This document shows, one piece after another, positions 25,114 through 36,400 of a DNA stretch of 64,000 bases (position 1 is its first letter; the number at the start of each line of letters is the position of its first letter). The position numbers were made by a program, and so were the translations under genes. This DNA is from Flavobacterium fluviale. Its GTDB lineage: Bacteria; Bacteroidota; Bacteroidia; Flavobacteriales; Flavobacteriaceae. The notes under the pieces are model-generated. The model did not search any database. It saw only the letters and a program-made list of their open reading frames with translations, and was not told the origin of the DNA. Where the stretch lies: NCBI RefSeq assembly GCF_003312915.1, contig NZ_CP030261.1, forward strand, positions 930,001 through 994,000, given 5' to 3'.

Positions 25114-26082
25114 TTATCGTTTATCAATTTTCACTGATTTGATAATTGCTTCTAAATCTAACATCAAATCGCGTTCTTGATTGGAAGGTGAATAACAAAA
25201 ACCTTCTATAACCAAAAGACGATTATAGGTTTTGTCCACTATAGCATAATTAATAAACGGTCCAGCCATAAAATCATTTTTTAATTCCCAGGTTCCCTTC
25301 GTTTCAAACGCATCTCTATTGTTTAAAATAATCTTAGAAAAATAGGGCGCATATGCTTCACTGGTAATCATTCTTGTATTGGGCTCACGTCCTTTAATGT
25401 AGCGCCCGATCGAATCACGCATGCGCACAATTGAATTGACGATATCTTTTTTCTTTTGGAAATTATGCAGAGGGATTTGATACATCAAAAGACTGGTATT
25501 ACCGCTGATAATTTCTTTTTTCAGCCAAATAAAGTTCTTCTTATGAAGCATATATTCATATCCACTAGGAATTTGGAGATCGATATGAAATTTATTTTTA
25601 ATGACAGCCGGATTCAACAATGATTTACTATTGTCTTCCTGAACCTTTTTAATTTCGGCGTCATGAATTTGTTTTATGATTTCGGGAGAATTTAGTTCGA
25701 TACTGCAGATAATATCGTCTACTGATTTTCCGTAGATGCGAAAAGTATTGTGAGGTAAAGCTTTGCTTCGAATGATTTCGAATTTTTCCGAGGCTGTTTT
25801 TTTTACCACAATAATGCTTCGGCTGTCGGTAACAAAGCCTTCCAGTAATCTGGCAGGATATTGATTGATGGTAAAAAGAGGTTCTTCCTGCGTGAGTCCA
25901 AGAACTGGCGAGGCAAATTTATTTCGGATACTATCACCTACTTCTCCATACCAAAGCTGATCGTCGATAATGATCGAAATAGTATTGGTTTTTCCCGAAA
26001 CTGTATCGTTTTGCTTTTCACCTTTAAAGCATGAAATCAGGAAAAATGAAAGTAATAGAAATAAAAAATGGGTTTTATTCAT
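25114..26082 (-). CDS. DUF4837-domain lipoprotein
   Basis: The 322-aa protein has a lipoprotein signal (lipobox LISC, Cys18) and the DUF4837 opening 'ISIIIDDQLWYGEVGDSIR', followed by an alternating alpha/beta body ending in 'MLDLEAIIKSVKIDKR'. The family is Bacteroidota-specific and of unknown function. It starts 46 bp after the stop of the LysM transglycosylase gene in the same direction, so the two may share a transcript from the promoter at 28001-28008. Confidence 0.9.
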   Translation of the reverse strand: MNKTHFLFLLLSFFLISCFKGEKQNDTVSGKTNTISIIIDDQLWYGEVGDSIRNKFASPVLGLTQEEPLFTINQYPARLLEGFVTDSRSIIVVKKTASEKFEIIRSKALPHNTFRIYGKSVDDIICSIELNSPEIIKQIHDAEIKKVQEDNSKSLLNPAVIKNKFHIDLQIPSGYEYMLHKKNFIWLKKEIISGNTSLLMYQIPLHNFQKKKDIVNSIVRMRDSIGRYIKGREPNTRMITSEAYAPYFSKIILNNRDAFETKGTWELKNDFMAGPFINYAIVDKTYNRLLVIEGFCYSPSNQERDLMLDLEAIIKSVKIDKR

Positions 26083-26128
26083 TTTCTTAATTTATGAAAT
26101 AAAACCCAAATTTAATAAGATTATTCTA

Positions 26129-27946
26129 TTATCCGTTTATTTTAAGTTTCATTCCCGGTTTAATATCTTCATCTTTAATACCATTCCATTTTTTAATATC
26201 TGAAATTGTTACTCCAGGATATTTTTTAGAAATACTGTATAAAGAGTCTCCTTTTTTAACGTAATAATCTTCGCCAATATTTTTAGAAGAGGCTTTTTTC
26301 TTAAATGAATCAACCGAGTTTGATGCGATTGCTGAAGTTATTGAAGCCGGTTCTTCTATAATTGGTGACGCTTTTGAAATGATAAGCGTTTTTCCTAAAC
26401 CAATATTATTCGAAGTTAAATTGTTAAGCTCTTTTAACTCCGCAATAGTCGTACCGAATTTCTTTGCAATGCTTCCTAAATTGTCTCCAGCCGCAACAAC
26501 ATAATCCTGATCAACTGTTTTTGACTTTTCTTTATCGTCAGCAGCTGCGATAGCTTCTTCTCTTTTATCAATAACTGCATTTGTTTTAACTGATGCTGGC
26601 TCTTCAGATTTAATTTTAATACTTCTTCCAACAGCAACTGAATTGGTTTTTAAATTATTCCATTTCTTCAATTCAGTAATACTAACATTGTATTTTGAAG
26701 CGATTGCTCCTAAATTATCTCCTTTTCTAACTTTGTAAAATTCGTAATCACTATTATCAATTGCTGCAGGTTTAGCCGCCGGCTTAGCTTTTGGAGCGTA
26801 TTTTACAGCTAGTCTTGATGAAGTTGATCTAAATTCTGTATCATGTTTAACGTAAGCATAAATTTGATCTTCGTTAGAAACAAATGTTGCTATTTTATCT
26901 TTTGGAAGACGAATAAAATGCTGCTCTCCTTGATAGAAAGGAACGATATTCATTTTATAAGATGGATTTAAAAGCTGAATCTGAGATTGAGGCATGTCTA
27001 ATAAATCGGCAATCTGTTTGAAAGACATTTGATTTTTAATTGCTATTGTATCCGTTTCAAAGTTTTTAACCACAGCTCTCTCTGGGTTAATTCCGTGTTC
27101 TTTATGATATTCAAAAAGATACATGGTTGCTAAGAAAGCAGGAACATAACCTTGAGTTTCTCTAGGAAGGTAATTTCTAATGTCCCAATATTTTGTTTTT
27201 CCTCCAGAACGGCGAATTGCTTTGGTAACATTTCCAGGACCTGAATTATAAGATGCTAAAACCAGTTCCCAGTCACCAAAAATATTGAACATTTTTGTCA
27301 TGTATTCAGAACATGCAGCTGTAGCTTTAAGAGGGTCGCTTCTTTCATCGATATAAGAATCGATTTTTAAAGCGTATTGTTTTCCGGTTCCGTACATGAA
27401 TTGCCAAAGACCCGTAGCGCCCATTTTAGAAACTGCTTTAGGGTTTAAAGCAGATTCTACAACGGCTAAATATTTTATTTCCAAAGGAACATTTTGTTTG
27501 GCAAAGGCGTCCTCGAAGATTGGGAAATAATATTCTGATAAAGCCATTAATCGAGAAAACGATTTTTTACGGTTCTTAAGAAATGACTTTATTATATTTT
27601 CTAAACCTTGATTGTATTCTATCTCAAAGGGCGATTTCTCATTCATAGCCGCCAAACGCTGTTTTAGCAATTCGGTTGGCAGTTCTTCATCAACTGTAAC
27701 ATCTTTGTTGATGGTTTGAATGTCTTTTGTTAAATCGTCATAGATGTCCAGACTTACTAATTCGTTCATCCATAAACTATCAACTTTTGCAGCTAACGGC
27801 TCTTTTTTGAATGTGCTTTTAATAGAATCTAAATACGACAACTTAATGTCTTGCTTAATTTCTCTAGAAAATTCTGCAGATTCCTGCGCGAACATTGAAA
27901 AAGAGAATAAAGCTGTAACCACTAAGGATATTTTCTTTACAATCAT
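26129..27946 (-). CDS. LysM-containing lytic transglycosylase (MltD-like)
   Basis: The enzyme should cut peptidoglycan glycan strands, leaving anhydro-muropeptides. With the ATG at 27946 it is 605 aa: signal peptide to about residue 20 ending FAQ, a helical N-terminal region, an SLT domain with catalytic Glu164 in 'AVVESALNPKAVS' and 'GATGLWQFMYGTG', then three LysM domains (~400-447, ~478-522, ~559-605) that bind peptidoglycan, separated by low-complexity linkers. A longer frame from TTG at 28003 is rejected, as that TTG is part of the -7 element. The DUF4837 lipoprotein gene follows. Confidence 0.94.
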   Translation of the reverse strand: MIVKKISLVVTALFSFSMFAQESAEFSREIKQDIKLSYLDSIKSTFKKEPLAAKVDSLWMNELVSLDIYDDLTKDIQTINKDVTVDEELPTELLKQRLAAMNEKSPFEIEYNQGLENIIKSFLKNRKKSFSRLMALSEYYFPIFEDAFAKQNVPLEIKYLAVVESALNPKAVSKMGATGLWQFMYGTGKQYALKIDSYIDERSDPLKATAACSEYMTKMFNIFGDWELVLASYNSGPGNVTKAIRRSGGKTKYWDIRNYLPRETQGYVPAFLATMYLFEYHKEHGINPERAVVKNFETDTIAIKNQMSFKQIADLLDMPQSQIQLLNPSYKMNIVPFYQGEQHFIRLPKDKIATFVSNEDQIYAYVKHDTEFRSTSSRLAVKYAPKAKPAAKPAAIDNSDYEFYKVRKGDNLGAIASKYNVSITELKKWNNLKTNSVAVGRSIKIKSEEPASVKTNAVIDKREEAIAAADDKEKSKTVDQDYVVAAGDNLGSIAKKFGTTIAELKELNNLTSNNIGLGKTLIISKASPIIEEPASITSAIASNSVDSFKKKASSKNIGEDYYVKKGDSLYSISKKYPGVTISDIKKWNGIKDEDIKPGMKLKING

Positions 27947-28000
27947 ATAACATTTTTTTAAAATTCTGTAACTCAAAGAATTATAGGAACTGTATTTTTG

Positions 28001-28008
28001 CAAATCTA
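28001..28008 (-). promoter_or_regulatory. -7 promoter element of the lytic transglycosylase gene
   Basis: Minus-strand TAGATTTG matches TAnnTTTG; its TTG is the false start of the longer frame. The leader to the ATG at 27946 is about 50 nt. Confidence 0.6.
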
Positions 28009-28056
28009 AGCCCTTTATTGAAGAAAACTATGTAAAAAAATGTTAATTGTGATATT

Positions 28057-29244
28057 TTAGTCTAAAATTGCAGCAATTCCAGGTAAAACTTTTCCTTCTA
28101 ACATCTCAAGCATAGCCCCGCCACCAGTAGAAACATAGCTCATTTTGTCCTCAAATCCGAATTGTTTTACTGCTGCAACAGAATCACCACCTCCAACTAA
28201 AGAAAATGCACCATTTTCTGTAGCTTCAGCAATATAATCTCCTAATGCGATAGTTCCTTTAGAGAAAGTTTCCATTTCAAAAACTCCTAATGGACCATTC
28301 CAAAGTATAGTTTTTGACTCTAAAATTACTTTTTTGAAGTTCTCTAAAGATTTTGGACCTGCGTCTAAACCTTGCCATCCGTCAGGAATTGCAGTTACAT
28401 CTACAACCTGAGTATTAGCAGTGTTTGAGAAATCATCTGCAGCAATAACATCAACTGGAATATGAACTTGAACGTTTTTCTCTTTTGCTAATCTTAAAAT
28501 TTCAAGAGCTAAGTCTAATTTATCGTCTTCGCAGATAGATTCACCGATTTTTCCGCCTTGTGCTTTAATGAAAGTAAATGTCATTCCACCACCAATAATC
28601 ATGTGATCTACTTTATCCAAGATATTTTCGATAACTGTGATTTTAGATGAAACTTTAGAACCTCCAAGAACCGCTGTAACAGGTTTTTCACTGTTATTAA
28701 GTACTTTATTTAAACTCTCAATTTCTTTAGCCAATAAAGTTCCGAAACATTTATCGTTTGGAAAAAATTGTGCAATAATTGTAGTAGATGCGTGTGCTCT
28801 GTGAGCTGTACCAAATGCATCGTTTACATAAATATCTCCAAGAGAAGCTAATTCTTTAGCAAAATTCTCATCTCCAGCTTCTTCTTCAGCATGAAAACGT
28901 AGATTTTCTAGTAATAGAACTTCGCCTGGTTTTAAATCTTTTGCTGCAGTCTGAGCTGGCTCTCCAACACAGTTTTCAGCAAATTTTACCTCAACTCCTA
29001 AAATATCTGAAGCTGTTTTTAAAATATGTTTTAGAGAATATTTCTCTTCTGCTCCTTTTGGTCTGCCTAAATGAGACATTAAGATCAAGCTTCCGCCTTG
29101 CGCTAAGATTGTGTCAATAGTTGGTTTTGCTGCCTCAATACGTGTTGTATCTGTAACGTTAAAATTTTCATCCAACGGAACATTGAAGTCAACACGGATA
29201 ATTGCTTTTTTATTTTTAAAATCGAAATCGTTTAAAGTTTTCAT
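28057..29244 (-). CDS. pgk: Phosphoglycerate kinase
   Basis: Pgk transfers phosphate from 1,3-bisphosphoglycerate to ADP in glycolysis. The 395-aa protein is full length, with the N-terminal signature '[22 protein letters not shown]', 'SHLGRPKG', the substrate arginine segment '[12 protein letters not shown]', the '[11 protein letters not shown]' segment, and the nucleotide-binding 'WNGPLGVFE' and 'STGGGAMLE'. It has its own -7 element and stands between the transglycosylase and the end of the spr cluster. Confidence 0.98.
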   Translation of the reverse strand: MKTLNDFDFKNKKAIIRVDFNVPLDENFNVTDTTRIEAAKPTIDTILAQGGSLILMSHLGRPKGAEEKYSLKHILKTASDILGVEVKFAENCVGEPAQTAAKDLKPGEVLLLENLRFHAEEEAGDENFAKELASLGDIYVNDAFGTAHRAHASTTIIAQFFPNDKCFGTLLAKEIESLNKVLNNSEKPVTAVLGGSKVSSKITVIENILDKVDHMIIGGGMTFTFIKAQGGKIGESICEDDKLDLALEILRLAKEKNVQVHIPVDVIAADDFSNTANTQVVDVTAIPDGWQGLDAGPKSLENFKKVILESKTILWNGPLGVFEMETFSKGTIALGDYIAEATENGAFSLVGGGDSVAAVKQFGFEDKMSYVSTGGGAMLEMLEGKVLPGIAAILD

Positions 29245-29276
29245 CTGCTAAATTTTTTAATTTTTTGAAAGAATAA

Positions 29277-29284
29277 CAAATATA
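29277..29284 (-). promoter_or_regulatory. -7 promoter element of pgk
   Basis: Minus-strand TATATTTG matches TAnnTTTG, 32 nt before the pgk ATG, with a TTTG about 24 bp further upstream as a weak -33 element. Confidence 0.55.
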
Positions 29285-29401
29285 GAACTTTTACAGTACT
29301 CTAAATTTCAAAAAAGCAAAAATAATCGTTCAATAAAAACGAAAACGTTGTAAATTATGAAAATAAACAAATTAATTATTAAAAATGATAAAATTACTTG
29401 T

Positions 29402-30382
29402 TTAATCGTGAACTGGACTTTGTGTACAAGGACAGTTACTGATAGACTGCAAGAAATCAAACCCAATTGTTATTGAGTGAGTTCCAGAATTATAAGTTCC
29501 TAGACCGTTAAACATTAATTGGTAAGAGTACGCAAAATAGAATTTAGATTTCATAAAACCAGCCATAGGTCCTGCTGCCAAAGGTTTTGGGAACTGGTCA
29601 TTTAAGAAACGGTACGAAACTCCAATCCAATAATAATCTTCGTAACGGTTGTAACGTCTGTATTTGAAGTTAAAATCGGTTGTTGAACGCTGGTCACTTG
29701 CAAAGTACTGCAAGAAAACCGATGGTTCGTATTCGATTCTTCTGTTTTCTCCATCTCTGAAAGTAAATCCAGAATATACCTGAAAGTTTGATAGTAATTC
29801 TGGTTCAACTCCTCTAAACTTATCGGTGTTTTTCTTTAAGACGTTGTTGGCATTAAAACTCAAGTAAAATCCTTTTTGACGGTACAAGGCACTAATATCA
29901 AAGTTGTTGTTTGAGTTATAGCGGTTGTCTGTTATCGAAGGATCTAGCGCTACGGGAACCCCGTTTACGTCTCCTGTAAAATTTCCAGTCTCAATACGGA
30001 AACTATTAAAGTTGTACGAAATACCAAATGATAGATATTTCTCTGTGTAATAATCTAAAATAAGGTGGTGCGCAAAAGAAACTTTAGCTCCTGTTTGTCT
30101 AGTATTTCCGTTGCTGTCATTATAAAATGACAAACCAACACCCGAACGATCTAGAACACGAAAATCGGCATACAATGATTGGTTATCTGGCGCATCTTTA
30201 ATTCCGACCCACTGCGTTAAACCATTGGCTCTAATACGGAGATTATCTCCGATACCGGCATAAGCAGGCGAAAGAATAAAAGGGTTATCAGCCAAATACT
30301 GGGTAAATACTGGTAGGTTTAACTCTTGGCTGTAACTTGTTGTTACAGCCATGAGTACTAAGGATAAAATAAACTTTTTCAT
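29402..30382 (-). CDS. sprF: PorP/SprF family T9SS outer membrane protein
   Basis: This 326-aa outer membrane beta-barrel-like protein belongs to the PorP/SprF family, which pairs with type B cargo and is needed for export of SprB in F. johnsoniae. The start is the ATG at 30382, giving signal peptide MKKFILSLVLMAVTTSYSQ; longer versions would overlap the sprB coding end. The family opening 'LPVFTQYLADNPFILSPAYAGIGDNLRIR' is present and the chain ends in strands including 'HSITIGFDFLQS'. It lies 43 bp after the sprB stop, the same order as sprB-sprF in F. johnsoniae. Gene name by context and family, not by a search. Confidence 0.92.
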   Translation of the reverse strand: MKKFILSLVLMAVTTSYSQELNLPVFTQYLADNPFILSPAYAGIGDNLRIRANGLTQWVGIKDAPDNQSLYADFRVLDRSGVGLSFYNDSNGNTRQTGAKVSFAHHLILDYYTEKYLSFGISYNFNSFRIETGNFTGDVNGVPVALDPSITDNRYNSNNNFDISALYRQKGFYLSFNANNVLKKNTDKFRGVEPELLSNFQVYSGFTFRDGENRRIEYEPSVFLQYFASDQRSTTDFNFKYRRYNRYEDYYWIGVSYRFLNDQFPKPLAAGPMAGFMKSKFYFAYSYQLMFNGLGTYNSGTHSITIGFDFLQSISNCPCTQSPVHD

Positions 30383-30425
30383 TGTAATAATTTTTTTAGA
30401 TAACATCATTGGGGCTATAATTTTG

Positions 30426-33400
30426 TTATCTGTATAAAGTGAAATGTCCAACAAATTCTCTCGGATCTTTCGGATCATTCAGTTTAAGAACGTACCAGTA
30501 ATCTCCTGTTGGTAATTCGTTTCCGTGGTATCTACCATCCCATTTACCTCCTACACGATATTTACCAACTACTCTGCCGTATCTGTCGTAAACATCGAAT
30601 GTAAGGTCTTTGTAAGCCAATGCTCCACAATCTGGACCGATAGTATTATTAGAACCTATACCATCTGGTGTAAAGTAATTTGGCATACAGAAGTCATAGA
30701 ATGTTCCTTCTACATCTATCGTAGCCTCACAACCATTTTTGTCTCTTACAATCACTTTATAAATACCTGTTTTATAGATTCTATAAGTGTTTGATGAAGT
30801 GAATGGTTCACCATTGAAACTGTATTCGTAAGGAGCAAAACCTCCAGAAGCTTTCACTGTTATTGTGTTAATCTCTGTAGTTTGTTTTGTTACATCAATT
30901 AGAGTTAATGGAGCAACAGCATCTACCGTAAATATAGCTGTTGGAACTTCACATCCGTTAGTGTGTCTAGCAACTATGAAGTGATCACCAGCTGGAACAT
31001 CTGTAAAAATATTACTTGTCTGATAATTACCGTTGTTGTCTAATGAGTAATCTACATCTGTAGGATTATTAGAAGCATCAACAGTAACTATTACCATGTT
31101 TGCTTGTGAATTGTTCACACAGTCATAAGTAACCTCAGCTTTTGGGTTAAGCAATACTGCATTTGGTAAAGTTTGCACAAACTCAGCAACACATCCTTTA
31201 TCATCTTTAACATAAACAGTATGAGCACCGCCTGTTAGATTTGTAAAATCAAATATAGTTTGTGTAGCATCCCCTGCCGTAAATGGCCCTTTTTCATTGT
31301 CTAAACTCACACTATATGGAGCGGTACCACCTTTTACTTCAATACTAAATGCACCGTCTTTATCTCCATCACAAACTTCAGGAATCATAGAATTTGGAAC
31401 CTCAGTAACAATAACTGGGTTTGGCTCAGATATTGTAAAGTCATATAAAACGAAACATCCATTTTCGTCTTGAGCGATAGCCTGATAATCTCCAGGAGCC
31501 AGTCTCTCAAATATAGTTTTTGTATCGAATTGACTCATATTTGGAGAAATTGCATATTTAATTATACCAGTTCCTCCAGATGCTACAATTTCTAATCTTC
31601 CGTTATTCTCTCCAAAACAACTAACATTTGTTGGCAAGAACTCAGCTTGCAAAGCAGTACTAGGCTCATTTATAATAACTTCTTCTGAAGTAATACTACA
31701 ATCAACACTTTCAACAACTACTCTATAAGTACCTATTGCAAGGTTTTCAAATATACCGTTATCCTGAGCTGGACGAACTTCAGTACCTGTAAGAGTATAA
31801 GTGTAATTACCTAATCCTCCGTAAGCCTGAACAATTATAGCTCCTGTCGCCTCACCAGTACATTTAACAACTGCACTTTCTTTATCAACTTCAAGTCTTA
31901 AAGGTTCTAAGGCATCAATCTCAACGCTATTAGAAACAAAACTATTACATCCATTAGCATCTCTTACAAAGTATTTATAAGATCCTACTGGAACTTCAAA
32001 AGAAACTGATGAAGCAAATGGTACGCTATAGTTTATTCCATCCGCACTATAAGTATATGGACCTGTTCCTCCTTCTGCAGTTAAAGTCAATTCTGTCAAT
32101 GTTTGACATGTTTGTGCTCTAGATTGTACCAAGATACCCGTAACTAGAGTTGGTTCTTCAATCTCAATTTCATTTGTTATACCTTGACAACTAAATCCAT
32201 CAGTTACCGTAACACTATATCTTCCCGCTGCTAAACCACTGAAAACAGGAGATACCACTGGTCCAGAACTTACTACTGGATTTTCAGAAAGATAATTTAA
32301 TGTGTATAGATAATTACTTCCTTGTCCACCTGTTGGAGGATTTACCGTAATTATACCAGATTTATCTCCATAACACGCAAGCATTGTTAAATTAACTGTT
32401 GCTGTTGCTGTTATAGGATCTGGGATAACCAAAGTTTGTGTACTACTAGCAATACAACCTTTAGAATCTCGAACATTAACTGTATATACACCTTCTGTTA
32501 AACCAGTAAATGTAAACTGTTGAGAATAATCTACTACAATTGCAGATCCTTTCATTAATTGATATTCGTAAGTATTCCATCCACCTGTTGCCGTTGCATA
32601 AATTACACCGTCATTATTATCAGTTACACATGTAATATCCTCTTTGGTTGTTGTTACAACCAATTCATTAACTGGCTGGCTTATTGTAAACATTGTTGTA
32701 ACAGTACAATATGGTTTTCCAACTAAAGTTGCTGTTACGTTATACACACCTGCTGCAAGATTAGAAATCAAGACAGGTCCTGCATCTGCAGATCTTGTAG
32801 TTGCAAGTGAGAATCCGTTTGGACTTGTGATTGTGTAATCAAATATTCCTGCTTCATTTGATGGAGTAGGCTGATTGTCAATAAAAGTCAATTCAACGCT
32901 TCCGTTAGCAGTTCCATAACAAATTTCTCTATTAATAGTCACCGCTTTAATTTGGAAACTATTTGGATTGTTCACATAATGAGGCGTTCTTATAGAACAT
33001 CCTGTTGCTGGGTTTGTAACCGTTACAATGTAATTTCCTATTGGTAAATCTGTAAATATACCTGTTTGATTAGCTGGATTACCTGCTACAGCATTTCCGG
33101 CCGCATCTGTAATTACGAAATCTAATACTGGATTAACTGCTGGAGTTGTAGCAACTTCAACTAAGATATCTTCAGGATTATTACAAGTAATCTCGTCTGT
33201 AACTCTAATAGTTACATTATCTAAATTAGTGTATGCATTTACTGGTACACTAACTACAGCTGATCCAACACAGTTATTCTCATCATATACATTAACAACA
33301 TAGTTACCTCCTAAAAGATCTCTTTCTGTATATACATTACGAGGTCCTTTGTAAACAACAACACCGTCCCTTACAAATTCATAGTTTGGATATGAATTTT

Positions 33401-36400
33401 CTGTACCACCTTTAACACCTGTAACCGTTATAGTAGCCGAATTACTATTGTTTCCAGCTGCACAGCCATATTGAGCAACGACTGGATCTGGTACAATTAT
33501 TAATGCAGGCTCTGTAACAACAACTGTAGCCGAAGCAGGACAATTTCTTCCAGAAACAACAGCTACTGTATAAGTTCCTTGAGCTAGTCCTGTAAATACT
33601 GGACTATCTTGAAGAGGACCTCCATTGATGCTGTATCTGTATTTTGGATTATCATTTACACCTGGACTTGCTGGATCCATGCTGGCAATAATTGTTCCGT
33701 CGCTTCCTCCATTACATGTTACTGGAGTAGCAATTGCTTTAAATCCTGTAACTTCTGTCGCTTTTTCTAATTCGAATGCAAAATCGTCAGTACAGTTATT
33801 AGCAGTTCCTAAATCTGTCACTACAATTGTGTGAGGACCTGAAGCTACATTATTAAATACTGCTGGAGTAGCTGTTAAAGTTGTAACTCCGTCAAGAGTA
33901 TAACTAAAGTTACCTGTTCCTCCTGTTGCAGATGCTGTTACTTGACCGTCACCATCAGCACAAGTTGGCGGGGTATTTTTTACTACCTCTAAAACTACTG
34001 GCTGTAAAATAGTAATTAGAGCTGGGAATGTAGTTGTACAACCAAATCTATCTTTTACTACTATATCATAAGCTTTAGCAACGTTCACAGTAAATGAAGG
34101 GCTAGATTGGAATCCTCCACCAATGCTATATTCGAATGGTGCCATACCAGTACCTGGAGTTACTACAATTTCGTAGTTTCCATTAATATCAGCACAATTA
34201 GATGTTACTGCAGCTGTAAATCCTGCTGGCAGTGGACTAGTTGTAATATTTACAAGTAAAGGATCAGAAATACATCCGTTAATGTCTCTAGCATAAATAT
34301 GCCATGCAGCAATTGCCGGATCTAACTCTCTTCTTGTTTCAGGATCAAATGCACCTGAACCTGCAAGACTTGCATCAACAAATGAATATGTATATCCTGG
34401 GTTTCCACCTTTTCCAAGAACTTCTACTATTGCGCCTCTGTTACAATTTGCATCTAGGTTTTCTACTAAATCAACTTCAACAATTGTTGGTTGTTTTACT
34501 TCTGCTGAAGCTTTAAAATCACAATCTGTTATATTATCAACAACTGTTATTTCATAAATTCCAAAAGCTAAATTAGTTAACTCAATTGAAACATCTGACG
34601 TTACTGTCGATCCTCTAAACGGAGCACCATCTTTAGTAATCGTATAAGTATAAGCTCCTGCGAAACCAGAAACTGTAAAGGTTACTTTTCCATCGTTTGT
34701 ATTGTTACAAGACATATCTGCAACTGGCTGGCCATCTGCATTTATTCTAATAACATCTTTGATAGTTAATAACTCATTGTAAGAACATTTGTTGCTATCT
34801 GTAACTCTGAACAGATAATCTCCAAATGGTAAATCATTGAATACCGCAGCAATTGTATTATCTGCAACTACTTGTGGTGTATAAGCCACTGCTGGGGCAG
34901 CGCCATTAAATTCAATGATTTCAAATGTTAACTGACCAACACCATTTGCTGCTGTTACTGTAACATCGCTGTTGTTTCCTGTAAAACAAGTAATAGCTGT
35001 TGGTGTGAACGTTAAATCTGTTGGTTTGTTCAATGGTACGATTGGTACAGTTACTACTGGAGTTTCACATCCGTTAGCATCTTTTACTGTATAAGTAACA
35101 TTTGCAATTGAACCATCATTTGCAACTGATATTCTATCAAGTCCTTGTACATAACCTCTATTATTGTAATTATAGTAATAAGGCGACGTTCCTCCTTGAG
35201 GCGTTACCACAATTTCTGTTGTTGTATAACAACCTGCATTTGGTGTAATATTGTGCGAAGCTGTAAGCTCAGCTGGCTCAACTATCGTTACATCAACTTG
35301 CGCAGAAGTACATCCTTTAGAATCTGTGATTACCACAAAATATGAACCTGCTGCTAATCCTGTATAAATTCCTGTTGTATCTCCTGTTGTATTTGACGCA
35401 CCAGAAAGAACAAACGTATAAGGACCGACTCCACCTGCTGGTGTTATTGTTAAGCTACCATCACTTAAAGTTTCACATGTTACGTCAATATGTGCCTCTG
35501 TACCTGTTGGAGGCGTTGGCGCTATTATTGTTACAGGATCTGTTGTCACCGAACATGTTGGTACATTACTATCTGTAATTACAAAATAGTAATCTCCTGT
35601 AGCAGTAACTGTTTCTGTAAAGTCTCCTGTAGCAGGTCTTACAGATCCTTCTGGAACACCATCGTGATACATTTGATAAGTGTATGATCCTACACCTCCA
35701 GCAATTGTAACATCAATTAATGCATTGGCAGGAGAACAGTATAAATCTTGTCTTACTGTAGCACCAGCAATTAATTGTTCTTGAATGATATAATCTACCT
35801 CATCAGTACATCCGTTCTCATCTGTTAAGATGATTTTGTATGTTCCTGGAGAAGTAAATGTTGCATTGGCTGTTGTTGGTAATCCATCAATAGTAAATGA
35901 TTTGCTGCTACCAGTGTAAACCGTAGAAAGAGCATCAAGATTTACTGTTAAATCTGCACCAACAAAACATAGTTGTGCTGGCGTATTAAGAACTGGCTCA
36001 ACATCACGAGTAATATCAACACGAACTGGTTCAGAAATACATCCGTTTTGATCCTGAACATACACATCCCAAGAAAGTTTTGTTATGTCTAAGTCAGTAT
36101 CTACAGTAAGAACTGGATCATCTCCAAAAGTAGTTGGTCTTGTTGCACCAGCTAATACGACTGCATATTTATAACCACCTGCTCCACCTGCTTCTGAACT
36201 AACTGTTATTTCAGAAAGATCTTTAGAACAGAATACTTTAGTTGAAGTTGCTGCGAAGGTAATAGCAGTTGGTTCAACAAACGTTAAGGTAGCATCATCT
36301 GTACAATGAGTTGTTCTATCTTCAACAGAAACTGTATAGCTGCCAGCTACAAGACCTGTTAAAGTAATCACATCACCAACATCTGTTCTGGTGTATGGTA